Positions 1 through 6,663 are shown, counted from the stretch's first letter. The stretch: DNA of 14,929 nt from Mediannikoviicoccus sp037890055 (GCA_037890055.1 JBBKBD010000026.1), one strand, 5' to 3'. The notes: generated from the sequence alone by a model not told the origin. Numbers and translations: made by a program.

Positions 1-18
1 AGGTTTACACCACGTATT

Positions 19-94
19 GTCATTCTGAGCGAACGTAGCGAGTCGAAGGATCTCGTGAACTTTCTATTAGAAAGTTCACGCTAAAGTATCCTGA
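19..94. repeat. REP-like hairpin element, copy 1
   Basis: Begins GTCATTCTGAGCGAACG and continues through a CGAAGGATCTCG segment into a perfect hairpin: arms 54-65 (CGTGAACTTTCT) and 69-80 (AGAAAGTTCACG), 12 bp with a 3-base loop. The tail CTAAAGTATCCTGA (81-94) recurs in altered form in copy 2. No T-run follows, so this is not an ordinary terminator. Core sequences of this GTCATTCTGAGCGAA type are, to my knowledge, dispersed repeats in many bacterial genomes; their function is unsettled. Confidence 0.65.
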
Positions 95-159
95 ATTATT
101 TTGTAGGTTACAACCCTACTACCTCGTTTATTACTAGTATATTGCATCGTTTTATTCCA

Positions 160-207
160 CCAAGGGGGAAAAAGGAACTGCTTTCTATCGGGCCATTTCC
201 CCCTTGG
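160..207. repeat. Inverted repeat with G5/C5 arms
   Basis: A perfect 12-bp inverted repeat: CCAAGGGGGAAA at 160-171 pairs with TTTCCCCCTTGG at 196-207, with a 24-base loop. It is the first of four palindromes packed between copies 1 and 2 of the repeat element. No function is evident; it may be part of a larger mobile-type repeat or a structured transcript. Confidence 0.6.
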
Positions 208-230
208 GAACCCCCTTTACCTCCCAACGA

Positions 231-248
231 CTTGGGGATATCCCCAAG
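231..248. repeat. Perfect 18-base palindrome
   Basis: CTTGGGGATATCCCCAAG equals its own reverse complement over all 18 bases. It has no loop, which suits a protein-binding or cruciform site better than an RNA hairpin. It lies within a cluster of C-runs (199-253). Confidence 0.6.
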
Positions 249-268
249 ACCCCTTTTAAAAAGTAGTA

Positions 269-306
269 GGAAAGCTAAGGCTTTCCTTGCTGTGCCTAAT
301 GGCACA
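269..306. repeat. Two small tandem hairpins
   Basis: GGAAAGC (269-275) pairs with GCTTTCC (280-286) across a 4-base loop. TGTGCC (291-296) pairs with GGCACA (301-306), also across a 4-base loop. They sit back to back and belong to the palindrome-rich stretch between repeat copies 1 and 2. Short stems alone would be weak evidence; their crowding is what is notable. Confidence 0.45.
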
Positions 307-357
307 TAATATATTTTGGACATCTTCTCCCTCCGAAGTGTTAACCTCCCTCGCACT

Positions 358-408
358 GTCATCCTGAACGAAAAATTTGCGAAGCAAATTTGTAGCTGAA
401 GTATTCTT
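358..408. repeat. REP-like hairpin element, copy 2
   Basis: Starts GTCATCCTGAACGA, matching the head of copy 1 with two substitutions, and then holds a hairpin of its own: AAATTTGC (373-380), loop GAA, GCAAATTT (384-391). The tail CTGAAGTATTCT (396-407) matches the copy 1 tail CTAAAGTATCCT at 10 of 12 positions. The head and tail are therefore conserved while the middle is a different stem. Confidence 0.55.
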
Positions 409-444
409 GACCTAACAGAAGGCTAAGTCTTCGTTGTAGGTCAA
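407..444. repeat. Imperfect long hairpin
   Basis: TTGACCTA (407-414) pairs exactly with TAGGTCAA (437-444). Inside it, GAAG (418-421) can pair with CTTC (429-432). It joins repeat copy 2 to copy 3 and is probably another degenerate module of the same repeat family. Confidence 0.4.
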
Positions 445-447
445 ATG

Positions 448-531
448 TCAATCTCGTTTTACTTTCCGACAGGAAAGTGTCAGAAGGCGACCTCGAACAC
501 TTTTTTCTAAAAAGTGTTCGTTAAAGCCTCA
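448..531. repeat. REP-like hairpin element, copy 3
   Basis: Starts GTCAATCTCG and contains two hairpins. The first is ACTTTCC (461-467), loop GACA, GGAAAGT (472-478). The second is CGAACACTTTTT (494-505), loop TCT, AAAAAGTGTTCG (509-520), a perfect 12-bp stem. The second stem is framed like that of copy 1: CTCG before it and CG followed by TTAAAG after it, against CTCG and CG-CTAAAG in copy 1, although the stem sequence itself differs. Confidence 0.5.
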
Positions 532-567
532 TAATATGTTATGTATTCTTTTTATAACTTTTTTTTC

Positions 568-595
568 AACTTCCAACTTCTAACATCTAATATTT
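568..595. repeat. Degenerate heptamer repeat
   Basis: Four successive 7-base units, AACTTCC, AACTTCT, AACATCT and AATATTT, decay from left to right. This looks like a small slippage-type repeat in non-coding DNA with no evident function. Confidence 0.4.
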
Positions 596-689
596 TATTG
601 CTCTTCAACTAAATCTCATGCTTGTTATTCTTCCAAAAACTCATCTTTTTAAGTAAACTACACCATTAAACATGTGTTAATATCGCAAA

Positions 690-733
690 AATTTACAAAA
701 AATTCAATAAATTTCAAAAAATTACAGAAAATT
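690..733. promoter_or_regulatory. Three CodY-like boxes upstream of opp
   Basis: Against the CodY consensus AATTTTCWGAAAATT, three sites match at 13 of 15 positions: AATTTACAAAAAATT (690-704), AAATTTCAAAAAATT (709-723) and AAATTACAGAAAATT (719-733). A weaker 12/15 site is at 752-766. The central C residues are 19 and 10 bases apart, close to whole helical turns. CodY commonly represses opp operons in Firmicutes when branched-chain amino acids and GTP are plentiful, so the location makes sense. The surrounding sequence is extremely A/T-rich, which makes chance matches easier, and the boxes lie 116-159 bases upstream of the -35 element. Confidence 0.35.
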
Positions 734-782
734 TTGTAAAAAACTTTTAAAATTTTTCTAAAACTTTTACCGAAAAGCGCCT

Positions 783-797
783 ATGAAAACGTTATAA
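783..797. promoter_or_regulatory. cre-like (CcpA) site upstream of opp
   Basis: The segment ATGAAAACGTTATAA fits the catabolite-response consensus WTGNAANCGNWWNCA at every defined position except the penultimate C, which is A here. It lies about 50 bases upstream of the opp -35 element. The hprK gene in this window supplies the kinase that would activate HPr as CcpA corepressor. This is a consensus match only; no ccpA gene is visible. Confidence 0.3.
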
Positions 798-809
798 ATA
801 CTAGTATTT
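796..809. promoter_or_regulatory. 14-base perfect palindrome, candidate operator
   Basis: AAATACTAGTATTT is self-complementary over 14 bases, directly abuts the cre-like site and ends 39 bases before the -35 element of the opp promoter. Its ACTAGTAT core also occurs at 133-140. It resembles an operator, but I cannot name a regulator. Confidence 0.3.
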
Positions 810-848
810 CAATATTCAGCACTGCAAAACTTTACTGTTTTAAAATGC

Positions 849-877
849 TTGCAATTTACATCAATAAAGTGTATAAT
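849..877 (+). promoter_or_regulatory. Sigma-A-type promoter of the opp operon
   Basis: The -35 TTGCAA (849-854) and a perfect -10 TATAAT (872-877) are separated by exactly 17 bases. Transcription should begin near 884, leaving a very short leader before the AAGGAGGT ribosome site (888-895) and the oppB start at 900. The leader is too short for a riboswitch or T-box. Confidence 0.75.
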
Positions 878-899
878 TGTATGAAATAAGGAGGTCATT

Positions 900-1829
900 A
901 TGGTAAAGTATATTTTCAAGAGAATTTTACAAGCTATTGCCGTTTTGTTTTTGGTAACTTGTATTACATTCTTCTTAATGAAGCTTGTACCCGGCTCGCC
1001 TTTCGCTAGTGAAAAGGCACAGTCACCGGAGGTACTGGAAGCTTTGAACAAAAAATATGGACTTGATCAACCGTATCTTGTTCAGTTAAAAAAATTTATT
1101 ACAAATGCATTAAGGGGAGAGTTCGGCGTATCTTTGAAGATGCAAAAGGACAGACCTGTAATGGACATTTTAAAGGAGATGTTCCCAACTAGTGCAAAGC
1201 TTGGGCTTATTGCTCTTACATGGGCTACTATAGTTGGGGTTTCTTTGGGAAGTTTAGCAGCTTACCATAGGGGAAAGAAACTGGATTCGTTTTTAAGAAT
1301 ACTTACTACGATTGGTATTTCTGCTCCTGGCTTCGTAGTTGCAACTCTTTTACTTTTATTCTTTGGGGTTAAGTTAAAGGCTCTTCCTACCATGGGACTA
1401 AATGGTTTTAAATCATATTTGATGCCATGTTTCTCCCTTGGATTTTATTCAATGTGTTATATAGCAAGGTTATCAAGATCTTCCATGCTTGATGCAATGG
1501 GTCAAGACTATATAAGGACTGCAAGGGCAAAAGGGGTTAGTGAAGGAAAAATTCTTTTTAAACACGCTCTTAAAAATGGTTTTATTCCGGTTCTTACATA
1601 TTTAGGACCACTTACTGCTGGAATCATAACTGGTTCAATGGTTGTTGAGTCAGTATTTTCAGTACAAGGACTTGGAAGATATTTTATAAACTCAGTATTA
1701 AATAGGGATTATCCTATTATTATGGCAACTACACTATTCTTTGCATCACTTGTAATCTTTATGAATATGGTGGTTGACATTCTATATAGATTTATAGACC
1801 CTAGAATTGATTTGTCGAAGGGGGATTAA
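900..1829 (+). CDS. oppB: Oligopeptide ABC transporter permease OppB
   Basis: One of two membrane subunits that form the peptide channel of the Opp importer in the cytoplasmic membrane. The protein has 309 residues, normal for the family. It opens with the typical OppB N-terminus MVKYIFKRIL and a first membrane segment at about 9-30, then a large outer loop. Further segments lie near 99-121, 133-157, 171-190, 228-250 and 273-298, giving six in all. The EAA coupling loop, which contacts the ATPases, is at about 203-226 and carries TARAKGVSEGKIL. The ATG follows AAGGAGGT by 4 bases. It is the first gene of the operon; oppC starts one base after its stop. OppB and DppB/NikB are close relatives, so oligopeptide rather than dipeptide or nickel specificity rests on the whole five-gene set. 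Confidence 0.93.
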   Translation: MVKYIFKRILQAIAVLFLVTCITFFLMKLVPGSPFASEKAQSPEVLEALNKKYGLDQPYLVQLKKFITNALRGEFGVSLKMQKDRPVMDILKEMFPTSAKLGLIALTWATIVGVSLGSLAAYHRGKKLDSFLRILTTIGISAPGFVVATLLLLFFGVKLKALPTMGLNGFKSYLMPCFSLGFYSMCYIARLSRSSMLDAMGQDYIRTARAKGVSEGKILFKHALKNGFIPVLTYLGPLTAGIITGSMVVESVFSVQGLGRYFINSVLNRDYPIIMATTLFFASLVIFMNMVVDILYRFIDPRIDLSKGD

Positions 1830-1830
1830 T

Positions 1831-2856
1831 ATGGAAAACTTTCTAAGTTTAAACTCTAAGCTTAAATTAGAGGAATATGAATTTACTGAAGATGACTTTG
1901 AACTTGCATCTTCGGAAGCTAAAGAAAGCTTCATGACTAAGGCTCCTTCAACATCATATTTTCAAGATGCTTTAAGGCGCTTAAAGGAAAACAAAATAGC
2001 TATGGTATCTTTGGGATTCATAGTAATTATATTTATATTTGCATTCATCGGACCTTATTTTGTAAAGGGAGACTACACCACTCAGTTTAGAGGGGACGAA
2101 AATTTATTTCCCTGCGCAAGGTATCCATTTGGTACTGATAAATTAGGTCGTGACATAATGGTTCGTACAATGTACGGAACTAGAGTTTCTCTTATTGTAG
2201 GTCTATTTGCATCACTTATAGTACTTGTTATTGGAACAATATATGGATCAATATCTGGTTACTGTGGTGGAAAAGTTGATGCGGTTATGATGAGAATTTT
2301 GGATTTAATATATTCAATTCCAGATGTTCTAGTGGTAATTTTATTATCCATAGGGATATCTCAACCGATGAAGTCATATGTAAATAGTTCTAACTCAGCC
2401 ATTGCAAAAAAAGTTGCAACACTGGGACCGGCTCTTATATCAATATTTATTGCCTTTGGTCTACTATACTGGGTAGGGATGGCAAGAATTATAAGAGGAC
2501 AAGTGCTTATGCTTAAAAAACAAGAATTTGTTACTGCGGTAGAAGCTCTTGGTGGATCTAGAAAGAGAATTATTAAAAGGCATTTATTCCCCAACTGTAT
2601 CGGTCAAGTTATTGTTATGACGGCTATGCAAATACCGTCAGCCATATTCTTGGAATCATTCCTATCATTCTTAGGGATTGGTGTTTCTGCACCGATGACA
2701 TCTCTAGGAGCTATGGCGGCAGATGCCCTGGGAGGGATTTACTCCTATGCATATAGGTTAATAATACCTTCAGTAATACTTAGCTTGATGATACTGGCGT
2801 TGAATTTATTTTCTGATGGACTAAGGGATGCCTTAGACCCAAGACTTAAAAAGTAG
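1831..2856 (+). CDS. oppC: Oligopeptide ABC transporter permease OppC
   Basis: Second channel subunit, pairing with OppB. I start it at the ATG at 1831, preceded by AAGGGGG (1818-1824); the frame stays open back to a TTG at 1807, but that has no ribosome site. The protein has 341 residues. A roughly 55-residue acidic, hydrophilic N-terminal tail precedes the first membrane segment (about 57-77), as in OppC_N-type proteins. The EAA loop is VEALGGSRKRIIKRHLFPN (237-255). Between two membrane segments, at about 178-199, is a polar stretch (QPMKSYVNSSNSAIAKKVAT) that I would expect outside the membrane. The C-terminus DGLRDALDPRLK is the classic family ending. The gene is translationally close-packed with oppB (1-base gap) and oppD (8-base gap). 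Confidence 0.93.
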   Translation: MENFLSLNSKLKLEEYEFTEDDFELASSEAKESFMTKAPSTSYFQDALRRLKENKIAMVSLGFIVIIFIFAFIGPYFVKGDYTTQFRGDENLFPCARYPFGTDKLGRDIMVRTMYGTRVSLIVGLFASLIVLVIGTIYGSISGYCGGKVDAVMMRILDLIYSIPDVLVVILLSIGISQPMKSYVNSSNSAIAKKVATLGPALISIFIAFGLLYWVGMARIIRGQVLMLKKQEFVTAVEALGGSRKRIIKRHLFPNCIGQVIVMTAMQIPSAIFLESFLSFLGIGVSAPMTSLGAMAADALGGIYSYAYRLIIPSVILSLMILALNLFSDGLRDALDPRLKK

Positions 2857-2864
2857 GTGTGATT

Positions 2865-3866
2865 ATGGAAAACAAAGTAAAAGAAGTTTTAAAAGTCGAA
2901 GACCTTGCTATTTCCTTCTACACACCTGTAGGTGAAGTTAAAGCGGTGGATGGCATAAGCTATACACTACATGAGAATGAAATAATGGGAATTGTAGGAG
3001 AGTCTGGTTCTGGTAAATCGGTAGAATCCTATGGGATAATGGGTCTTTTACAATCTCCTGGCAAGGTAAAATCTGGAAAGATATTATATGATGGAAAAAA
3101 TGTTTTGGATTTTGACAAAAAGGAAATGAGAAAATTCAGAGGAGGTAAGTGCTCCATGATTTTCCAAAACCCTATGACTTGTTTAAATCCTGTTTATACA
3201 ATAGGTAATCAACTTATGGAAGCTGTATTGGTCCATAAGAAGGTAAGTAAGGATGAAGCTTATAAGAAGGCGGTTAAGATGCTTGAACTTGTAGGTATTG
3301 CAAATCCTGAAAAGAGAATGAAACAATATCCCCACGAACTATCTGGTGGTATGAGACAGAGGGTCATGATTGGGATGGGGCTTATATGTGAGCCGGACAT
3401 TCTAATAGCAGATGAACCTACAACTGCACTGGATGTTACAATCCAGGCACAAATACTAGAGCTTATAAAGGAAATTCAACAAAAGACTAAGATGTCTGTA
3501 ATCTTTATAACTCACAACTTGGCAGTTGTTGCTCAAATTTGCGACAGTGTATCTGTAATGTACGCTGGAAAGATTGTTGAACAAGGAAGTGTTGATGATA
3601 TATTCTACAATCCTCAACATCCTTACACAAAGGGCCTTTTAAAATCCATGCCAAGAATTGACGACAACGAGGGAGTAAGACTTGAAAGTATTGAAGGAAC
3701 TCCTGTTGATATGTTGAACCCGCCAACTGGATGTGGTTTCTCTACAAGATGTGAACACTGTATGAATATTTGCTTGAGAAAAGAGCCACCAATGGTTGAA
3801 ATGGGAGATGGACATAGGTCAAAGTGTTTCCTACATTTAAAGGAGGTAGCAAATGGAAGACAATAA
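2865..3866 (+). CDS. oppD: Oligopeptide ABC transporter ATPase OppD
   Basis: Cytoplasmic ATPase that, with OppF, drives peptide import. Start ATG at 2865, with a modest TAGGTG site (2854-2859); a GTG at 2859 is in frame but would overlap that site. The protein has 333 residues. Visible motifs are Walker A GESGSGKS (45-52), Q-loop Gln101, signature LSGGMRQR (159-166), Walker B ILIADEP (179-185, catalytic Glu184) and His217 of the H-loop. The C-terminal oligopeptide/dipeptide domain follows from about 237. It carries cysteines 290, 296, 303 and 321 with spacing C-x5-C-x6-C-x17-C, the pattern linked to a [4Fe-4S] cluster in DppD/OppD structures. The end overlaps oppF by 14 bases, suggesting translational coupling. 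Confidence 0.94.
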   Translation: MENKVKEVLKVEDLAISFYTPVGEVKAVDGISYTLHENEIMGIVGESGSGKSVESYGIMGLLQSPGKVKSGKILYDGKNVLDFDKKEMRKFRGGKCSMIFQNPMTCLNPVYTIGNQLMEAVLVHKKVSKDEAYKKAVKMLELVGIANPEKRMKQYPHELSGGMRQRVMIGMGLICEPDILIADEPTTALDVTIQAQILELIKEIQQKTKMSVIFITHNLAVVAQICDSVSVMYAGKIVEQGSVDDIFYNPQHPYTKGLLKSMPRIDDNEGVRLESIEGTPVDMLNPPTGCGFSTRCEHCMNICLRKEPPMVEMGDGHRSKCFLHLKEVANGRQ

Positions 3867-4827
3867 ATTACTTGTTTGCGACAATATTGTAAAACATTTC
3901 ACCGTCAAGGAAACATTTAATAAGACAGCAACGGTACATGCGGTGGAAAATGTCTCCTTCTATATAAAGAAGGGAGAGACACTGGGAGTTGTAGGAGAGT
4001 CAGGATGTGGCAAGACCACTTTGGGACGAACTATATTGAGACTTCATGAACCGACTTCTGGACGTATAACCTATGATGGCGAAGTTATTTTTGATAGTGA
4101 AAAGAATATAAAGGCTGAAATGTATCCATATAGAAGGAAGATGCAAATAATATTCCAAGACCCTTCTGCATCCCTTGACCCTAGAATGACCGTAGCGGAA
4201 ATTGTAGGGGAGGCGCTGGATATACATGGACTTTACAAAGAAAACAGAAGAGATAGAATTAACGAATTGCTTAGACGTGTTGGACTTAACCAGGAACACT
4301 CTAATAGATATCCCCATGAGTTTTCAGGGGGACAACAACAGCGTATTGGAATTGCAAGAGCATTGGCGGTTGAACCTGAGTTTATAGTATGCGACGAACC
4401 AATCTCCGCACTGGATGTTTCCATCCAAGCGCAAATTGTAAATATGTTACAGGACATGCAGGAAGAGCTTGGGCTAACATATATGTTTATCGCCCATGAC
4501 CTTTCATTAGTAAAACATATTAGTGACAGAATTGCAGTAATGTATTTAGGAAAGATGGTTGAACTTGTGGACTCGAAGAGACTTTATGAAAATCCTCTTC
4601 ATCCATACACCAAGTCACTACTTTCGGCGATACCACTACCGGATCCTAAACTTACAAGAAGTTTACAAAGGATAAAACTTGCTGGTGAAATTCCTTCACC
4701 AATACATCCACCTAAGGGCTGTAGATTTCACGAAAGATGCCCTTATGCAAAGGATATATGTAGTGAAGTGGAACCGGAGTTTAGAGAAGTTGAGGATGGA
4801 CACTTTGTAAGTTGTCATATCATATAA
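3853..4827 (+). CDS. oppF: Oligopeptide ABC transporter ATPase OppF
   Basis: Partner ATPase of OppD, 324 residues. The ATG at 3853 lies inside the last codons of oppD and is preceded by AGGAGG (3841-3846), so the start is firm. Motifs are Walker A GESGCGKT (48-55), Q-loop Gln102, signature FSGGQQQR (157-164), Walker B FIVCDEP (177-183, Glu182) and H-loop His215. The C-terminal domain holds cysteines 290, 296, 303 and 321, with the same C-x5-C-x6-C-x17-C spacing and the same residue numbers as in OppD here. A heterodimer with two Fe-S sites is therefore plausible. The gap to oppA is 22 bases. Confidence 0.94.
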   Translation: MEDNKLLVCDNIVKHFTVKETFNKTATVHAVENVSFYIKKGETLGVVGESGCGKTTLGRTILRLHEPTSGRITYDGEVIFDSEKNIKAEMYPYRRKMQIIFQDPSASLDPRMTVAEIVGEALDIHGLYKENRRDRINELLRRVGLNQEHSNRYPHEFSGGQQQRIGIARALAVEPEFIVCDEPISALDVSIQAQIVNMLQDMQEELGLTYMFIAHDLSLVKHISDRIAVMYLGKMVELVDSKRLYENPLHPYTKSLLSAIPLPDPKLTRSLQRIKLAGEIPSPIHPPKGCRFHERCPYAKDICSEVEPEFREVEDGHFVSCHII

Positions 4828-4849
4828 ACAAAAAACTAGGAGGAAAGAA

Positions 4850-6520
4850 ATGAAAAAAAGATTTAGTTTAAGATTGCTTGCACTTATGCTTGGCTTTGTA
4901 ATGTTACTAAGTGCTTGTGGTAACGGTGGACAAAAGCAAGGCACTGGGCAAGCAGGAAATGGAAACGCAGCTTCTAATGAAGAAGCAGGAAGAGAAGATG
5001 GTGTTTTTGATGTAAACATCGCTTCAGAACCACAATCAATTGACCCAGCTCTTAACAGTGCTGTGGACGGTGCTATTATGATATCTCATCTTTTTGAATC
5101 ACTTATAAGATGGGATGACGATGGAAATGGAAATGCCGTATTAAAACCAGGTATTGCAGAATCATGGGATGTTTCTGATGATGGACTTACTTGGACTTTC
5201 CACTTAAGAGATGCTAAGTGGTCAGACGGTAAACCAGTTGTAGCAGAAGACTTTGTATATGCATGGAACAGATTAGTAAACCCTGACACAGGTGCTGACT
5301 ATGAATATATGTTAGATATGGTTAAGGGATATGACGAAAAGAAACTTGATATCTCTGCACCAGACGAAAAGACTTTTGTTGTTAATCTAAGTGTAAAATG
5401 TCCATACTTTGAAGAAATATGTGCTTTCCCTGCAGTAATGCCAGTAAGAAAGGACGCTGTTGAAGGAACTGAAAACTGGACAAACTCAGCTGATACATTA
5501 ATTTCAAATGGACCTTACGTTCTAAAAGATTGGAAACACAATCAAGTTATCGAAATGGAAAAGAATCCTGAATACTACGACGCAGATTCTGTAAAGGCTG
5601 AAAAATTAGCTTTCCACTTACAAGATGATCAAAACGCAATCTATGCATCATATAGATCTGGCGACTTAGACTTTATAAACTCCGTACCTCAAGAAGAAGT
5701 TCAAAAACTTCTAGACACAAAGGAACTTAAAGTTCTTCCTCAAGTAGGAACTTACTATGTAGTATTCAACACTGAAAAAGAACCATTTAACGACGCAAGA
5801 GTTAGAAAGGCTTTCTCACTTGTAATAGACAGAGACTTTATCGTTAAACAAGTTAGTGGAAAAGGTGAAGAACCAGCATCAGGTTACGTTCCTTCAGGAG
5901 TATACGATGTTGACGGAGCAGAAGGCGACGACTTTAGAACTAAGGGTGGCGACTACTACTCAATTAAAGTTGACGACTATGAAAAGAATGTAAAAGAAGC
6001 TAAGAAACTTATGGAAGAAGCAGGCTACAAAGATGGCCAAGGATTCCCACAAGTTGAATACCTATACAACACAAGCGAAGGCCACAAAGCCATAGCTGAA
6101 GCGCTACAAAATATGTGGCAAGAAAAACTTGGTGTTCAAGTTACTCTACAAAACCAAGACTGGAACGTATTCTTAACTGAAAGAAAACAAGGTAACTTTA
6201 ACATCGCAAGAAGTGGTTGGATTGCAGATTACAACGATCCAATGTCATTTATAGATATGTGGATGACTGGTGGAGGTAACAACGACGCTCAATACAAGAA
6301 CCCTAAATATGATGAACTTGTTAAGGCAGCAAAGGCTACTTCAGACCAAGCAGAAAGAATGGAAAACATGCACAAAGCTGAAGATATATTAGTAGGCGAA
6401 GATGCAGTTGTTGCACCAATCTACTTCTACACTAATTCCCACATGATGAAGCCAAATATCGAAGGATTATACTACACTCCATTAGGATATTACTTCTTCA
6501 AGGGATTGACTGGATTCTAG
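4850..6520 (+). CDS. oppA: Oligopeptide-binding lipoprotein OppA
   Basis: Solute-binding protein (SBP_bac_5 family, 556 residues) that captures peptides outside the cell and delivers them to OppBC. The N-terminus is a lipoprotein signal: MKKRFSLR, a hydrophobic core, then lipobox LSAC with the lipidated Cys23. A short Gly/Asn/Gln-rich linker (24-45) follows. The mature domain starts with DVNIASEPQSIDPAL and includes the family-typical LTWTFHLRDAKWSDG segment and the SNGPYVLKDW segment. A strong TAGGAGG site (4837-4843) precedes the ATG by 6 bases. It is the last gene of the operon. Codon choice is enriched in GAC, AAC, TAC and TTC, like nifJ, which fits high expression and the need for binding protein in excess. 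A rho-independent terminator follows. Confidence 0.93.
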   Translation: MKKRFSLRLLALMLGFVMLLSACGNGGQKQGTGQAGNGNAASNEEAGREDGVFDVNIASEPQSIDPALNSAVDGAIMISHLFESLIRWDDDGNGNAVLKPGIAESWDVSDDGLTWTFHLRDAKWSDGKPVVAEDFVYAWNRLVNPDTGADYEYMLDMVKGYDEKKLDISAPDEKTFVVNLSVKCPYFEEICAFPAVMPVRKDAVEGTENWTNSADTLISNGPYVLKDWKHNQVIEMEKNPEYYDADSVKAEKLAFHLQDDQNAIYASYRSGDLDFINSVPQEEVQKLLDTKELKVLPQVGTYYVVFNTEKEPFNDARVRKAFSLVIDRDFIVKQVSGKGEEPASGYVPSGVYDVDGAEGDDFRTKGGDYYSIKVDDYEKNVKEAKKLMEEAGYKDGQGFPQVEYLYNTSEGHKAIAEALQNMWQEKLGVQVTLQNQDWNVFLTERKQGNFNIARSGWIADYNDPMSFIDMWMTGGGNNDAQYKNPKYDELVKAAKATSDQAERMENMHKAEDILVGEDAVVAPIYFYTNSHMMKPNIEGLYYTPLGYYFFKGLTGF

Positions 6521-6544
6521 AACAAGTCAAATGACTCCTTTTTT

Positions 6545-6574
6545 AAAGAGGGCGGCTGTATGGCCGCTCTTTTT
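6545..6574 (+). terminator. Rho-independent terminator after oppA
   Basis: Arms AAAGAGGGCGGC (6545-6556) and GCCGCTCTTTTT (6563-6574) form a 12-bp stem, with two G-U pairs and a 6-base loop, and the 3' arm runs into T5. A T6 run before the left arm (6539-6544) gives it partial activity in the other direction too. It lies 24 bases after the oppA stop and ends the opp operon. Confidence 0.85.
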
Positions 6575-6604
6575 ATGTTTATTTTGAATTGCATTTAGTG
6601 TTAG

Positions 6605-6618
6605 ATTATTTAAATAAT
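6605..6618. repeat. AT-only perfect palindrome
   Basis: ATTATTTAAATAAT is self-complementary over 14 bases and lies between the oppA terminator and the pepP promoter. AATTCAA (6619-6625) and TTGAATT (6635-6641) form a further 7-bp inverted repeat beside it. Given the base composition, chance is a real possibility. Confidence 0.3.
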
Positions 6619-6663
6619 AATTCAATGAAAATCTTTGAATTTATTAGTAGAATTCAGGCTATG

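Larger units (their letters stand above)
1..899. other. Intergenic region with hairpin-rich repeats and opp control DNA
   Basis: No reading frame here looks like a real gene; the longest, about 84 codons on the minus strand (108-362), simply runs through inverted repeats. Bases 19-531 hold three degenerate copies of a repeat element and a set of short palindromes, listed separately. Bases 532-680 are AT-rich with a small heptamer repeat (568-595) and nothing else I can name. Bases 681-780 are extremely A/T-rich with CodY-like boxes, followed by a cre-like site, a palindrome and the opp promoter (849-877). The gene to the left of base 1 is not visible. Confidence 0.8.

Noticed and set aside
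108..362. 84-codon minus-strand reading frame
   Set aside because: It reads straight through several palindromes, has no domain-like sequence or convincing start context, and resembles the Gly/Lys-rich products often produced when such repeats are translated by mistake.
494..520. Hairpin as a rho-independent terminator
   Set aside because: The stem is perfect but the 3' arm is followed by TTAAAGCC, not a T-run, and no gene ends just before it in this window.
19..531. CRISPR array or T-box/riboswitch
   Set aside because: The repeats are degenerate, unevenly spaced and have no spacer pattern; no T-box sequence or known aptamer is recognisable, and the opp promoter lies far downstream with a very short leader.
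809..1051. 80-codon minus-strand frame over the opp promoter
   Set aside because: It overlaps the strong promoter and the oppB start, and its translation resembles no protein I know.
1807..1830. Upstream TTG start for oppC
   Set aside because: The ATG at 1831 has a properly spaced AAGGGGG; the upstream start has none and would overlap oppB.
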